Positions 49,771 to 59,374 of a stretch of DNA of 64,000 bases are shown here, piece by piece (within the stretch, counting starts at the first letter, position 1; each line of letters opens with the position of its first letter). Source of the stretch: Clostridia bacterium (GTDB taxonomy: Bacteria > Bacillota > Clostridia > Oscillospirales > Acutalibacteraceae); assembly GCA_017517865.1 (NCBI GenBank), contig JAFWYB010000052.1:1-64000 (forward strand). The letters are read 5' to 3'. Position numbers and translations under genes: made by a program. A model generated the notes under the pieces. The model was not told the DNA's origin, ran no database searches, and saw only the letters and a list, made by a program, of their open reading frames with translations.

Positions 49771-52383
49771 ATGTCAGTTAAAGCTAACGGAATTTATGTC
49801 CTTGAAAATAAATTTATTTCAAAGGTATTGAATATTGAAAAGGGTAAAATTGTTTTATCCTCAAATGAAAACAGACTCAGCGGCAGCAAGCTTACCCGTA
49901 AAAGCAACTGCACTGAATTCAGACTCGGCTTCGGTAAAGGATTTTTTTCAAAAAAGCTTTCAAGTGAGGCTCTTACGGTTACAGATGCTCAGCTTGTTAA
50001 AAATGCAGGTAAGGAAATTCTCACCTTAAGCTTTGCCGAGGCAAGGATAAGCGGATGCGGGGTTAAAATCGGCCTTGTATACGAGCTTGGTGAAAATGAC
50101 CCGTTTATAAGAAAATATGTTACACTTTCTCCCGGCTCAAACGGAGTTGGAGACGTTTTTCTCGACAGCATAGAGCTTGAAAATATGAGCTTTTCAGCGG
50201 GGCTCGTAAGCTGGACTCTGCCTATGCAGCAGAATTCACACATTTCAGGCTTTCTTATGAGTGTAGGTCAGCCGGTGTATGTTGACTCATTTTATTTTGG
50301 CTGTGAGTTTCCCGTTACATATAACAGAATTGCGGGCAGAAGAGTTATTATTACATCATATATAGGTAAAAAGCTTTCACAGCTTGCCGATGACGGTGTC
50401 TACAAGAGCCATAAGGCTGTTTTCGGCGTAAGTGAAAACAATACTTTTGCAACTGTACAAAAGGCATTTTATTCTTACATCAGAAGTATATCGAAGCCTG
50501 TAAAGCTGCGTATTCAGTATAATTCCTGGTACGACAATATGCTCAATATAAATGTAGAGAATATTACCGAATCCTTCTTAAGTATAGATAAAGGCCTTTC
50601 AAATTACGGCACAAAGGTTCCGGATTCATACGTTATGGATGACGGCTGGAACGATTATGCCGCAGACTTCTGGAAATTCAACGCGAAATTTCCTAACGGC
50701 CTGGCGGAATTCAGAGATTTGAGCGAAAATCTCGGTTCGCGCTTCGGTCTGTGGCTCGGCCCCCGCGGCGGCTATACCAAGGATACGATAAAATTCGCCC
50801 GTAATATTGAAAAAGGCGGAAACGGCTATGTTAATAAAAATGCCGTTGATATCTGCGTAGGCAGTAAGAAATATGTTGACAGAACTGCCGATATGCTGCT
50901 CGGCTTTGCAAAAAATTATAATCTCAATTACTTTAAGCTTGACGGCTTTGCTCAGCGCGCGTGCAGAGATAAGAGTCACGACCACCTTACAGGCGGCTTT
51001 GAAAATATGTACTTTTTCAGTGACGTGTGGGAAAAATGGATCGCATTCTTTGAAAGGGTATACGATTTTGATGAAAGCTTCTGGATCAACCTTACAAGCT
51101 ATGCACCGCCGAGTCCCTGGTTTTTACAGTGGTGCAACAGCCTGTGGATGCAGATAAGCAACGACCACGGTATGGACGGTGAGAAGAGCTGCGATAAAGA
51201 CAGACTTCTTACCTACCGTGACAGCCGTTACTATGATTTTTATAATATACGTCAGTTCCAGGTTCCCCAGTTTGCACTCTACAATCACGACCCGATTTAC
51301 GGTAAGGATGCAAAGATAAAAATGACTGATGACGAGTTCAGAGAATATCTTTTTACAATGGCAATGAGAGGCACCTGCTTCTGGGAGCTTTATTACAGCC
51401 ATACTATGTTCAATACGGCCAAGTGGAGAATAAACCGTTCCGTGCTTGCGTTTATTGAGGATAATATGGATATTCTTTCAAACTCCGTTATATTCGGCAC
51501 TGACCCGGTTAAGGGCGGTGTTTACGGCTACAGCTGCTTCGGTGCAGATGAGGGTATTGTCTGCCTGAGAAACAGTACGTCGGGAAAAAAGAGCTATACT
51601 CTTGTGCTCGATGAGAAAATTGGTGCCGAAAGGGAGCTTAAAAATGCAAAAGCAACTCTTATGATACCCTACACGCTCACTCAGGACGAAAGAAAATACA
51701 ACTACGGCGATGAAATTACCGTTGAACTTGACGGATTTGAAACAAGGATATATCACTTCAATAAAAAGCTTAAGCTTATGGAGCCTGAACACATAAAGGC
51801 AACCGATAAGCGCACTCTTGAGGTTTCATTTAATCAGTTTGTGGATTACAGACACATTGAGTGTAAGGAAAACGAGGTTCTTGAGGTTGAGCTTCTCGAA
51901 GATTATATGACGGTCAAAATCAGCTTTAAGGAAAAGCTTGACAGACTCAACCGCTATACTCTCACGGGTGTATGCGATATGCTCGGAAACAGTACTGACG
52001 TTGAGCTTGAGTTCGACTACTGTAAAGACTATGAGGTACGGGAAGGCGTTTTCGGTAAATACGATTTCACTCTGAGAACAGAGTCGGCAGAGAAAAACAC
52101 CGTGCTTTACACTCAGGGCGAAGAGCTCAGCCTTTCTGTTGACTGTGACGGCTACGTGCATTTTGTAACGGGTAACGACGAGCTTATTAGCCGCACTCCC
52201 GTTTCGGAAAAAGAAAGCATTACAGCCGTAAGGGAAAGAAACGGCGTAATGAAAATCTATCTCGGCAAAAAGCTCGATTCGGGCAGAAATTCAATTCCTG
52301 CCTTCTTAAGCGGCAAAGAAGCCGACTTCGACAGTAAAACCGTTAAGGCATATAACAGAGCACTTGCCTTTGATGAGGTGTAA
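49771..52383 (+). CDS. Large GH36-like (clan D) glycoside hydrolase
   Basis: 870 residues: an N-terminal beta-supersandwich (about 1-240), a barrel (about 250-610) with YNSWYDNML, YVMDDGWNDY, the nucleophile-type D391 in NYFKLDG, and an LGPRGGY stretch, then two beta-rich C-terminal domains (about 615-870). The layout fits alpha-galactosidase-type clan GH-D enzymes, but divergence from GH27/GH36 family members prevents naming the substrate. No signal peptide. Follows the lipase gene by 13 bases, probably co-transcribed. Confidence 0.78.
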   Translation: MSVKANGIYVLENKFISKVLNIEKGKIVLSSNENRLSGSKLTRKSNCTEFRLGFGKGFFSKKLSSEALTVTDAQLVKNAGKEILTLSFAEARISGCGVKIGLVYELGENDPFIRKYVTLSPGSNGVGDVFLDSIELENMSFSAGLVSWTLPMQQNSHISGFLMSVGQPVYVDSFYFGCEFPVTYNRIAGRRVIITSYIGKKLSQLADDGVYKSHKAVFGVSENNTFATVQKAFYSYIRSISKPVKLRIQYNSWYDNMLNINVENITESFLSIDKGLSNYGTKVPDSYVMDDGWNDYAADFWKFNAKFPNGLAEFRDLSENLGSRFGLWLGPRGGYTKDTIKFARNIEKGGNGYVNKNAVDICVGSKKYVDRTADMLLGFAKNYNLNYFKLDGFAQRACRDKSHDHLTGGFENMYFFSDVWEKWIAFFERVYDFDESFWINLTSYAPPSPWFLQWCNSLWMQISNDHGMDGEKSCDKDRLLTYRDSRYYDFYNIRQFQVPQFALYNHDPIYGKDAKIKMTDDEFREYLFTMAMRGTCFWELYYSHTMFNTAKWRINRSVLAFIEDNMDILSNSVIFGTDPVKGGVYGYSCFGADEGIVCLRNSTSGKKSYTLVLDEKIGAERELKNAKATLMIPYTLTQDERKYNYGDEITVELDGFETRIYHFNKKLKLMEPEHIKATDKRTLEVSFNQFVDYRHIECKENEVLEVELLEDYMTVKISFKEKLDRLNRYTLTGVCDMLGNSTDVELEFDYCKDYEVREGVFGKYDFTLRTESAEKNTVLYTQGEELSLSVDCDGYVHFVTGNDELISRTPVSEKESITAVRERNGVMKIYLGKKLDSGRNSIPAFLSGKEADFDSKTVKAYNRALAFDEV

Positions 52384-52390
52384 TAAAATA

Positions 52391-52421
52391 AAAAAGGAAG
52401 CGGCAAGTCCCGCTTCCTTTT
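52391..52421. terminator. Bidirectional terminator between glycosidase gene and sigG
   Basis: AAAAGGAAGCGG/CCGCTTCCTTTT stem, 6-base loop; works for both convergent genes. Confidence 0.9.
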
Positions 52422-52445
52422 GCAATGCTACTAATCACCGGTTTC

Positions 52446-53228
52446 TTATATAATAACCTTTCTGTGCCCCTTAATTTTATCCAGAGCACCCTTTTCAAGG
52501 CGAGAAACCTGAGCCTGGGAAATGCCTATTTCAGAGGCAACCTCAGTCTGAGTCATACCGTTCATAAATCTTAAAGACAGGATTTTCTTTTCTCTTTCCG
52601 GTAAATTATTTATTGCTTTTTTCAGAAGAATCTCATCTATCCAATCTACATCACTGTGTCTGTCACCGATCTGATCCATTACGTAAATGGTATCTCCTGC
52701 GTCGTAATAAACAGGCTCATAAATTGAAATCGGCTCTACAATCGCTTCAAGGGCAAGAACTACCGTTTCTCTCTTCACACCCATAATTCCGGCGATTTCC
52801 TCTACAGACGGCTCTCTCTGAGTTTCCGCAATAATTTTTTCTTTAATCTGCATTGCGTGATATGCGGTGTCACGTACTGAACGGCTGACCCTTATAGGGT
52901 TATAGTCCCGCAGATAACGCCTGATTTCACCTATAATCATCGGCACTGCATAGGTTGAAAACCTTACATTCTGATTCAGATCAAAATTGTCGATTGATTT
53001 TATAAGTCCTATACAGCCCACCTGAAAAAGGTCATCCAGATTTTCTCCGCGCTGAGAAAAACGCTGAATAACACTCAGCACAAGTCTGAGATTGCCGTTT
53101 ATCAGTTCTTCGCGTGCGTTTTTGTCACCGTTGCGGCTTTTAAGTAAAAGCTCGGTTTTCTCACTTTCCTTAAGAAGCTTTAATTTGGATGTATCAATTC
53201 CGCAAATTTCAACCTTGTTGTAGTACAA
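52446..53228 (-). CDS. sigG: Sporulation sigma factor SigG
   Basis: 260 residues. The N-terminus YYNKVEICGIDTSKLKLL is the SigG hallmark; region 2 has GNLRLVLSVIQRFSQRGEN, DLFQVGCIGLIKSIDNFD, RFSTYAVPMIIGEIRRYLRD; region 3 TQREPSVEEIAGIMG; region 4.2 MTQTEVASEIGISQAQVSRLEK. It drives late forespore genes, so the organism forms endospores. The start is TTG at 53228, 8 bases after GGAGG; a longer frame begins at 53282 but has no such site. Monocistronic here; SpoIIGA/SigE are not adjacent. Confidence 0.96.
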   Translation of the reverse strand: MYYNKVEICGIDTSKLKLLKESEKTELLLKSRNGDKNAREELINGNLRLVLSVIQRFSQRGENLDDLFQVGCIGLIKSIDNFDLNQNVRFSTYAVPMIIGEIRRYLRDYNPIRVSRSVRDTAYHAMQIKEKIIAETQREPSVEEIAGIMGVKRETVVLALEAIVEPISIYEPVYYDAGDTIYVMDQIGDRHSDVDWIDEILLKKAINNLPEREKKILSLRFMNGMTQTEVASEIGISQAQVSRLEKGALDKIKGHRKVII

Positions 53229-53333
53229 GTAGATTACCTCCGAGGTATAAAATCCTGTCGCTATAAGTATGGACTGCAACATGCGGGTTTAGTAATTGAA
53301 ATTTTTTACAAATGTGATAAAGCTGCTTACATA

Positions 53334-53362
53334 TTGACAAAAAACTTTCTGAGAATTATACT
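53334..53362 (+). promoter_or_regulatory. Promoter of the O-antigen-ligase-like gene
   Basis: TTGACA and TATACT with a 17-base spacer. Confidence 0.75.
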
Positions 53363-53409
53363 GTTAGATACTGAAAAACGGATAATTATGTAATTATCGG
53401 AGGACGGAA

Positions 53410-54966
53410 ATGGAAACAGCAGAAAAAGTATTGCCCTCAGTTGAAGCGGAGCAGGAAAGGGATATGCGAAAGACACTTGCTTCAGTGTCTGTTTTTATGC
53501 TTCTGACGGGAATACCGCTTTTTATGACGGATAAATATTTCAATATAACCATATCGAAGTTTCTTTATTTTGCAATTATTTCGGCTATGACCTTTGCACT
53601 TTCTTATACCTTCAGACCGGAAAATGAGTTGAAAGCCGCCAACACCTCAAACAGAGCCATGGATATTGCCGTGGGGGGCTTTTTGATTTCGTCGGTTATA
53701 TCAACGCTTTTTTCTCCTTACATAGGTGATGCATTTCTCGGCTCCTCGGGCAGATGTATGGGCCTATGCTTTGTTCTGGTTGTTGCCGGGCTTTACCGCA
53801 CCCTTTCAAGGCACTACGAAATAAAAAAAGCAGAGCTTTACGGCTATATGGGTGCTTTTGCGGTTGTTGCCTTTATTGCTTTTCTGCAATTTTTCGGCGT
53901 AAACGTCTTCGGGCTGTACAATAATATTTCAGAGGCTACAAAAGAGGCATATTATTCAACCATAGGTAATATAAACGTTGTTTCGTCATATATATGTCTT
54001 TGTCTGCCGTTTATAATGTTTGCCTTCTGCAGCGTAAGAGGCAGCGTGAAAAGGCTTCTGCTTTTTGCCCTGTGCTTTTGCGGCTTCTGCTTTATGGTTA
54101 TTGTAAACAGCGACAGCGGATATATCGGTATGCTTGCAGCCTTCTGCGGCACGGCATATCTGATTTCAAAAAAAGCCTCTGATTTCTATAAGCTACCGCT
54201 TCTTGTTTCTGCCTTTCTTTTTTCGCTGAGATTTGTAAAGCTGTTAAGCCTCGGTACGCTTTGGAAAACCAAGGAGCTTTCACCGCTTGCGGTAATGCTC
54301 GGTGAATCGGACACCGTTCTTATTCTTGCGACGGTATCTGCTGCGGTTGCTCTGCTTTTTGCTTTTGTCAAGCCTGCCCAAAGGCTTATGTCTCTCGTAA
54401 GAGTAAGCGCCGTTGCAGTACCCTTGCTTTGCCTTGCGCTGTTCGTGGCTGCGATGCTTTATTTTACTTTTAAGGATACTCAGACAGACCTCGGTATGCT
54501 TGAAAGGTATCTTCGCTTTAACGACAAGTGGGCAACGGGAAGGGGACATATATGGAGAATGACTATGGAATCCTTTGCGGATATGCCGTTTTTAAGAAAG
54601 CTTATCGGCTGCGGGCCCGATACTCTTTTGCTTTTGCTGAGCGAAAAATATGAGGCTGAAATGCTCAGAAGCGGTGCTCTTACCGATAATGCCCACAATG
54701 AGTTTATGAATTACCTTGTGAACAACGGAATTATCGGTCTTTGCTTTTACATAGGTATAATTGTATCTTCACTCAGAAGCTGTGTTAAAAGGCTTGACGG
54801 TTGTTGGATTTACGGCGGTCTGTTTGCGGCTGTTTTAAGTTATGCCTGTCAGTCTGTTGTTAACATCACACAGCCCCTTACAACCCCGTTTTTCTTTATA
54901 TTGATGTTTATGTGTTGCTGTGATGCAGCAACGAAGAGAAAAAAGCTTCCGCAAGAAGAAAATTAA
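53410..54966 (+). CDS. O-antigen ligase-like polytopic membrane protein (Wzy_C)
   Basis: 518 residues with about 12 helices and the Wzy_C-type segment containing RGHIWRMTMESF, GCGPDTLL and LTDNAHNEFMNYLVNNGIIGL (H-N-E motif in the large loop). In Gram-positives such proteins may polymerise or ligate surface polysaccharide; there is no sugar-transferase cluster alongside, so the substrate is open. The region sits 130 bases before the PBP1A gene, co-oriented but with a separate promoter. GGAGGA lies before the ATG. Confidence 0.8.
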   Translation: METAEKVLPSVEAEQERDMRKTLASVSVFMLLTGIPLFMTDKYFNITISKFLYFAIISAMTFALSYTFRPENELKAANTSNRAMDIAVGGFLISSVISTLFSPYIGDAFLGSSGRCMGLCFVLVVAGLYRTLSRHYEIKKAELYGYMGAFAVVAFIAFLQFFGVNVFGLYNNISEATKEAYYSTIGNINVVSSYICLCLPFIMFAFCSVRGSVKRLLLFALCFCGFCFMVIVNSDSGYIGMLAAFCGTAYLISKKASDFYKLPLLVSAFLFSLRFVKLLSLGTLWKTKELSPLAVMLGESDTVLILATVSAAVALLFAFVKPAQRLMSLVRVSAVAVPLLCLALFVAAMLYFTFKDTQTDLGMLERYLRFNDKWATGRGHIWRMTMESFADMPFLRKLIGCGPDTLLLLLSEKYEAEMLRSGALTDNAHNEFMNYLVNNGIIGLCFYIGIIVSSLRSCVKRLDGCWIYGGLFAAVLSYACQSVVNITQPLTTPFFFILMFMCCCDAATKRKKLPQEEN

Positions 54967-54997
54967 CTGTAAAATTCAAAAAAATTCCTTTTTATTG

Positions 54998-55026
54998 TTG
55001 ATTTAATGTTAACTATTTATTATAAT
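54998..55026 (+). promoter_or_regulatory. Promoter of the PBP1A gene
   Basis: TTGATT and TATAAT with a 17-base spacer. Confidence 0.7.
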
Positions 55027-55095
55027 AAAATATAATATGGATTGGTATGCACTTTTCATCAGATAGATATCTATAACTTGGAGGACTGCTGTATT

Positions 55096-57207
55096 ATGGC
55101 AAAGAACCCGGAAAAAAAGAAAAAGGCTCCCGAGGTACCTGACGCAGAGGTTAAGGGCGCAAAAAAGAAAAAGAGAAGAAGAAAGAAAAAGCACCCGATT
55201 CTTTTCGGTATTTTTCTGTTTTTCTTCAGTATATTTGTTGCAGGTATGCTTACCGCCATAATAGTAGGCGGCACAGTGCTTGAAGAGGTGGATAACATTG
55301 TTTACGGCGATATTGCCATAGACCTTGATACCTACAAAAACTCACAGAATCAGACGTCTATTATGTACGGCTATGACAGTGACGGCGCCGTTGTTGAGCT
55401 TACAAGGCTTCACGGTGAAGAAAACCGAATATGGCTCAGCTATGACGAAATGCCCGAAAATCTTTACTGGGCATTCATCTGCCTTGAGGATAAGCGCTTT
55501 TACGAGCATCCCGGTGTTGACTTTATCCGTACTATAGGTGTTCTTATCAACCCTGCCTATGAGGGTCAGGGGGCGTCTACAATCACTCAGCAGCTGATAA
55601 AAAACCTTACCGACGATAATGACGTTACCTATGTAAGAAAGTTCTACGAAATACTCAGAGCTCTCAATCTTGAGAATAACTATTCCAAAAAGGATATTCT
55701 TGAGGCTTACCTCAACACGGTTTCTCTCGGCGCAGGCTGTTACGGCGTTAAAACCGCGGCTGAAACCTATTTTGACAAAGAGGTTGATGAGCTTACACTT
55801 TCAGAGTGTGCAACCCTTGCAGGTATCACAAAGGCTCCCTATTCACTCAACCCTTATGCAAACTTTGAGGAGTGTATGAACAGACGTGACCTTTGTCTGT
55901 GGTATATGCAGGATCAGGGTAAAATTACTCAGGAGGAGTATAACGAGGCTCTTGAAGAAGAAATAGTCGTTCAGGAATATAAGGATCCCGGTGATCAGGA
56001 AAACGAAGAGAGCGATGTGTCGGATGATAAAGAGGAGATTTATTCCTGGTATGAGGAATATGTAATCGACCAGGTAATCGCTGACCTTCAGAAAAAATAC
56101 GGCTACGAATATAACGAGGCATGGAGACAGGTTTATTACGGCGGTCTTAACATTTATGCGGCTGTTGATCTTGATGTTCAGGCAACACTTGAAGATATTT
56201 ATCTCAACCGCTCAGGCTTCCCGAGCGGAAGATATGACGAAAGAGGCGAGCTTCCTCAGTCCTCAATGACCATTATGGATTATCAGGGAAGAATAGTGGC
56301 TCTTGTGGGCGGTACAGGTAAAAAGACCGAAAACAGAAGCTATAACAGAGCGACTGATGACCGTGCAAAGCGTCAGCCGGGCTCGTCAATCAAGCCCCTT
56401 GCGGTTTACGCTCCCGCGGTTGATATCGGTCTTATCACACCTAAATCAACTGTGCTTGAAAAGGCAATTATTGTTAACGGTAAGGAATGGCCGAGAAACT
56501 TCAACGGTGACCACGGCTCAGGCAAATACGTAACTGTTGAAACAGCTCTTGCAAAGTCACTCAACACCGTACCCGTACGTATACTTGACGGTATGCTCGG
56601 TCTTACTACTTCAATGAAATATTGTAACGAAAGATTCCACCTTGGACTTGTCGATGCTCCGCCACCCGCGGGCGACAGAGACCTTAGCCCTCTTGCAGTA
56701 GGCGGTACAACCACAGGCGTTACCACTCTTGAAATGGCGTCTGCATTTGCTACCTTCGGCAACGGTGGCCGTTATTACGAGGCATACAGCTATTATAAGG
56801 TTACAGACAGAAACGGCAATATCGTTCTCGACAGAACGAAGGAAATTCCCGAGCAGGCAATAAAGAAGGAAACTGCATCGTCAATGCTTTCAATGCTTAC
56901 AACAGCCGTTACACAGTCCTACGGTACCTCGTACGGCTCAAAGATAAGCGGCTTCCAGACCTTTGCAAAAACAGGTACAACCTCAGATAACTGCGATAAG
57001 TGGTACTGTGGCGGTACTCCTTACTACGTTGCTTCCGTCTGGTACGGCTACGATTACCGCGACGACCTTCGCACGGGTACAAGTAACCCTGCAAAGACAA
57101 TTTGCAAATATGTTTTCGACAGACTTCACAAGGGTCTTGAGGCAAAGTCCTTCTCAGATGTTTCGGCTCAGGTTGATTCGAGCATTGAGCAGATACAGGG
57201 GTACTGA
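55096..57207 (+). CDS. pbp1A: Bifunctional class A penicillin-binding protein
   Basis: 703 residues. A short Lys/Arg-rich cytoplasmic head (about 1-34), one membrane anchor (about 36-58), GT51 transglycosylase (about 90-290; EDKRFYEHPGVDF, GASTITQQL) and transpeptidase (about 360-680) with S-x-x-K in QPGSSIKPLAVY, SLN and KTGTTSDN. It polymerises and cross-links peptidoglycan on the outer face. An acidic insert (about 310-335) lies between the domains. ATG at 55096 behind GGAGGA. The ruvX gene follows after 5 bases. Confidence 0.94.
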   Translation: MAKNPEKKKKAPEVPDAEVKGAKKKKRRRKKKHPILFGIFLFFFSIFVAGMLTAIIVGGTVLEEVDNIVYGDIAIDLDTYKNSQNQTSIMYGYDSDGAVVELTRLHGEENRIWLSYDEMPENLYWAFICLEDKRFYEHPGVDFIRTIGVLINPAYEGQGASTITQQLIKNLTDDNDVTYVRKFYEILRALNLENNYSKKDILEAYLNTVSLGAGCYGVKTAAETYFDKEVDELTLSECATLAGITKAPYSLNPYANFEECMNRRDLCLWYMQDQGKITQEEYNEALEEEIVVQEYKDPGDQENEESDVSDDKEEIYSWYEEYVIDQVIADLQKKYGYEYNEAWRQVYYGGLNIYAAVDLDVQATLEDIYLNRSGFPSGRYDERGELPQSSMTIMDYQGRIVALVGGTGKKTENRSYNRATDDRAKRQPGSSIKPLAVYAPAVDIGLITPKSTVLEKAIIVNGKEWPRNFNGDHGSGKYVTVETALAKSLNTVPVRILDGMLGLTTSMKYCNERFHLGLVDAPPPAGDRDLSPLAVGGTTTGVTTLEMASAFATFGNGGRYYEAYSYYKVTDRNGNIVLDRTKEIPEQAIKKETASSMLSMLTTAVTQSYGTSYGSKISGFQTFAKTGTTSDNCDKWYCGGTPYYVASVWYGYDYRDDLRTGTSNPAKTICKYVFDRLHKGLEAKSFSDVSAQVDSSIEQIQGY

Positions 57208-57212
57208 GGCTT

Positions 57213-57623
57213 ATGATAATCTTATCTGTTGATTACGGAGATGCACGTACAGGCGTTGCAGTATGTGACAGAATGGAAATACTTGCTTCACCGGTGTGTG
57301 TTATAAACGAAGGCTATGAGCCTAAGGTTATTTCTGCCGTTGCCGCCGAGGCACAGAAGCAAAAGGCTGAGCTTATAGTTGTGGGCCTTCCTAAAAATAT
57401 GGACGGCTCAGAGGGCTCAAGGGCTGAAAAATGTACCCGCTTCGCAGAACAGCTGCAGGAAGCAACGGGCATTGAAACGGTTATGTACGATGAAAGGCTC
57501 ACAACCGTGTGGGCACATAAAACACTGAGCGAAAACAATGTCAGAGGTAAAAAAAGAAAAGCGGTTGTAGATGCCGTGTCTGCCGTAGTTATTCTCGAGG
57601 GTTTTATGGCAACAAGAAAATAA
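57213..57623 (+). CDS. ruvX: Putative Holliday junction resolvase RuvX/YqgF
   Basis: 136 residues, RNase H-like fold: ILSVDYGDARTGVAVCD (first aspartate), LIVVGLPKNMDGSEG, YDERLTTVWA (glutamate) and a final VDAVSAVVIL with the last aspartate. Needed for 16S rRNA maturation or junction resolution in other bacteria. Tight spacing indicates co-transcription with the penicillin-binding protein gene. A terminator follows. Confidence 0.92.
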   Translation: MIILSVDYGDARTGVAVCDRMEILASPVCVINEGYEPKVISAVAAEAQKQKAELIVVGLPKNMDGSEGSRAEKCTRFAEQLQEATGIETVMYDERLTTVWAHKTLSENNVRGKKRKAVVDAVSAVVILEGFMATRK

Positions 57624-57629
57624 AGCATA

Positions 57630-57656
57630 GGGGCTGTAGAAAATACAGCCCCTTTT
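57630..57656 (+). terminator. Terminator after ruvX
   Basis: GGGGCTGTA/TACAGCCCC stem, 5-base loop, TTTT. Confidence 0.88.
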
Positions 57657-57771
57657 AAAGTGTTCGGCAGCCTTCTGTCAGCAGTCAGAAAATACGTTTC
57701 AATTCTGCAAAAGCGGCAAAACAAAAAGCATAACGGCAAAAACTGTTGCAAAGCCTGTTTTACAACGGTTT

Positions 57772-58149
57772 TTATTTTTTTACTGCGTCCTTTTTTCTTA
57801 TCATTCCGAGAAGTCTTACGGCGGCAATAATAACAACAAAGCTTCCGAAGAGTCTTCTGAGATGTTCAGCGGGGAGAAAACCAATTAAGCTCTGCCCGAT
57901 AAAAATACCGATAAGACCTCCGAAAATAATCGGCAGAGCTCTTCTGATTTCAACATAGCCCTTTTTATGAAGCAACAGCAACGAAACTGCTGCACAGGGA
58001 ATAAAAAACATAAGGTTTACGCCCTGCGCTCTGAGTTGGCCGTAAGAAAGATAAGAGGTGAGCCATATAATCAGCACGGTGCCTGAGCCGAAGCCCATAG
58101 CTCCGAGTATACCCGAAATAAAGGAAGCGGCAAATATCTGAAAAAGCAT
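57772..58149 (-). CDS. Half-size TauE/SafE family protein B
   Basis: 125 residues, four helices, one TauE/SafE repeat: SFISGILGAMGFGSGTVLIIWL (first-helix GxGGG-like glycine motif), LLLHKKGYVEIRRALPIIFGGLIGIFIGQ. Typical TauE/SafE proteins have about 250 residues with two such repeats. The neighbouring 58153 gene supplies the other half, and the two probably form one transporter of sulfite or organosulfonate. The gap between them is 3 bases. Confidence 0.85.
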   Translation of the reverse strand: MLFQIFAASFISGILGAMGFGSGTVLIIWLTSYLSYGQLRAQGVNLMFFIPCAAVSLLLLHKKGYVEIRRALPIIFGGLIGIFIGQSLIGFLPAEHLRRLFGSFVVIIAAVRLLGMIRKKDAVKK

Positions 58150-58152
58150 AGT

Positions 58153-58506
58153 CTATCTCCCAAAAAGCATTCTTGAGCCGGAGTAAAGCAGAAAGGCATA
58201 AAAAATGAGACTGAGTGTTTTCTGCGGTATTTTACCCATCAGAAAAACACCTGCAATAACTCCGATAAGTCCGAACGGAATAAAATAAACTCCGTCGCCA
58301 AGCGAAAAATAACCGCTTCGAAGATATATAAGCATGCTTACGGCGGAAAGGGGAAGTATAACCGAAAGAGCGGTAGCCTGAGCAGCTTTCTGCGAGAGAC
58401 CCTCCGACCTGAGAAAGGGGACAATCAATATACCTGCACCTGCACCGAGCAGAGTATTTATTACACCCGCAACGATACCGAAGAAAAAGGATTTTACGTT
58501 TTTCAT
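58153..58506 (-). CDS. Half-size TauE/SafE family protein A
   Basis: 117 residues, four helices: FFFGIVAGVINTLLGAGAGI (glycine motif), SGYFSLGDGVYFIPFGLIGVIAGVFLMG. First gene of the pair. I place the start at ATG 58506, 9 bases after GGAG; a GTG five codons earlier would put the ribosome site inside the gene. Same fold and orientation as the downstream half, consistent with a heterodimer or with an ancestral gene before fusion. Confidence 0.82.
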   Translation of the reverse strand: MKNVKSFFFGIVAGVINTLLGAGAGILIVPFLRSEGLSQKAAQATALSVILPLSAVSMLIYLRSGYFSLGDGVYFIPFGLIGVIAGVFLMGKIPQKTLSLIFYAFLLYSGSRMLFGR

Positions 58507-58646
58507 TGAATTCAGCTCCACGTTTATTTTTTCGCCTTATGTCAGCGATATACGCCGTATTTGATTTAAATGGCTGAAAAAAATCGTAAAACACAAAAAA
58601 TAAGTTAAAAAAATAAAAAAAACCTTGAATTTATTTGTTTAAACTC

Positions 58647-58675
58647 TTGTAAATATATTTTTTTAGTGTTATAAT
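58647..58675 (+). promoter_or_regulatory. Promoter of the zinc-ribbon membrane protein
   Basis: TTGTAA and TATAAT with a 17-base spacer. Confidence 0.7.
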
Positions 58676-58705
58676 CTAAGCAAAGTTTTAAGGAGGACTA
58701 TTTTT

Positions 58706-59248
58706 ATGACTTGTAAGTTTTGCGGAAATGTAATCGAAGATAACTCAGATATTTGTTTCATTTGCGGCCAGAAGGTTGAGCCCGTTGCAGCACCTGCTGA
58801 AGCAGCTGACGCTTTTGCACCCGCAGCACCCGCTGCCCCTGCAGCTCCCGTAGCAACAGCAGCTCCCGTTTATGCAGCAGCTCCTGCAGCTCCCGTATAC
58901 GCAGCAGCACCCGTTGCTCCCGCAGCAGCTGACATCAAGGCTCAGAAGAAGGCCCTTAAGGCAGCTAAGAAGGCAGCTAAGAAGGAAGGTAAGGGCAAGG
59001 GTAATGTATTTAATTTCCTTATCCCCGCTCTTCTCATTGCTCTCACTTTTGCTGTTAAGGATTTTTGCTACATCTTTGTTGGTGTATTACTTGCTTATAC
59101 ATATCTTGTATACAGATCATACAACAAGGCTCTTGCAGCAGAAAACACAGAAAAGGCAAACGGTATTGTCAATAAGACAATGTCAGGTGCTATTTTAGGT
59201 ATGGCTGTTGCTTGCGTTCTTCTCATCAAGACTGCATTCATCGGCTGA
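58706..59248 (+). CDS. Zinc-ribbon, Ala/Pro-rich, membrane protein
   Basis: 180 residues: an N-terminal Cys4 ribbon (CKFCGNVIEDNSDICFICG, 3-21), a long Ala/Pro linker with APAAPVYAAAPVAP-type repeats (about 27-75), a Lys-rich stretch (about 76-98), then about three helices (about 100-180). Function unknown. Zinc-ribbon membrane proteins of this style are common in clostridia. The low-complexity linker gives repeated DNA. AAGGAGGA precedes the ATG. Confidence 0.78.
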   Translation: MTCKFCGNVIEDNSDICFICGQKVEPVAAPAEAADAFAPAAPAAPAAPVATAAPVYAAAPAAPVYAAAPVAPAAADIKAQKKALKAAKKAAKKEGKGKGNVFNFLIPALLIALTFAVKDFCYIFVGVLLAYTYLVYRSYNKALAAENTEKANGIVNKTMSGAILGMAVACVLLIKTAFIG

Positions 59249-59265
59249 TTAAGCTTAACATATTT

Positions 59266-59300
59266 ACTCCCGCATTCGTTTGCGGGAGTTTTCTTTTTTT
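59266..59300 (+). terminator. Terminator after the zinc-ribbon gene
   Basis: ACTCCCGCA/TGCGGGAGT stem, 6-base loop, then TTTTC and seven T. Confidence 0.9.
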
Positions 59301-59314
59301 ATTCTTTTTTTATA

Positions 59315-59343
59315 TTGAATTCAATCCCGATTTTATATATAAT
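59315..59343 (+). promoter_or_regulatory. Promoter of the secreted hydrolase gene
   Basis: TTGAAT and TATAAT with a 17-base spacer. Confidence 0.68.
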
Positions 59344-59374
59344 AAAATTACCTATTAAGGAAAGGATGAAAACT

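Noticed and set aside
50626-50985. Minus-strand frames inside the large glycosidase and other long genes
   Set aside because: They have no ribosome sites or recognisable motifs and oppose a well-supported gene.
58872-59198. 108-residue plus-strand frame inside the zinc-ribbon gene
   Set aside because: It is the shadow of the Ala/Pro and Lys repeats in a shifted frame, without a ribosome site.
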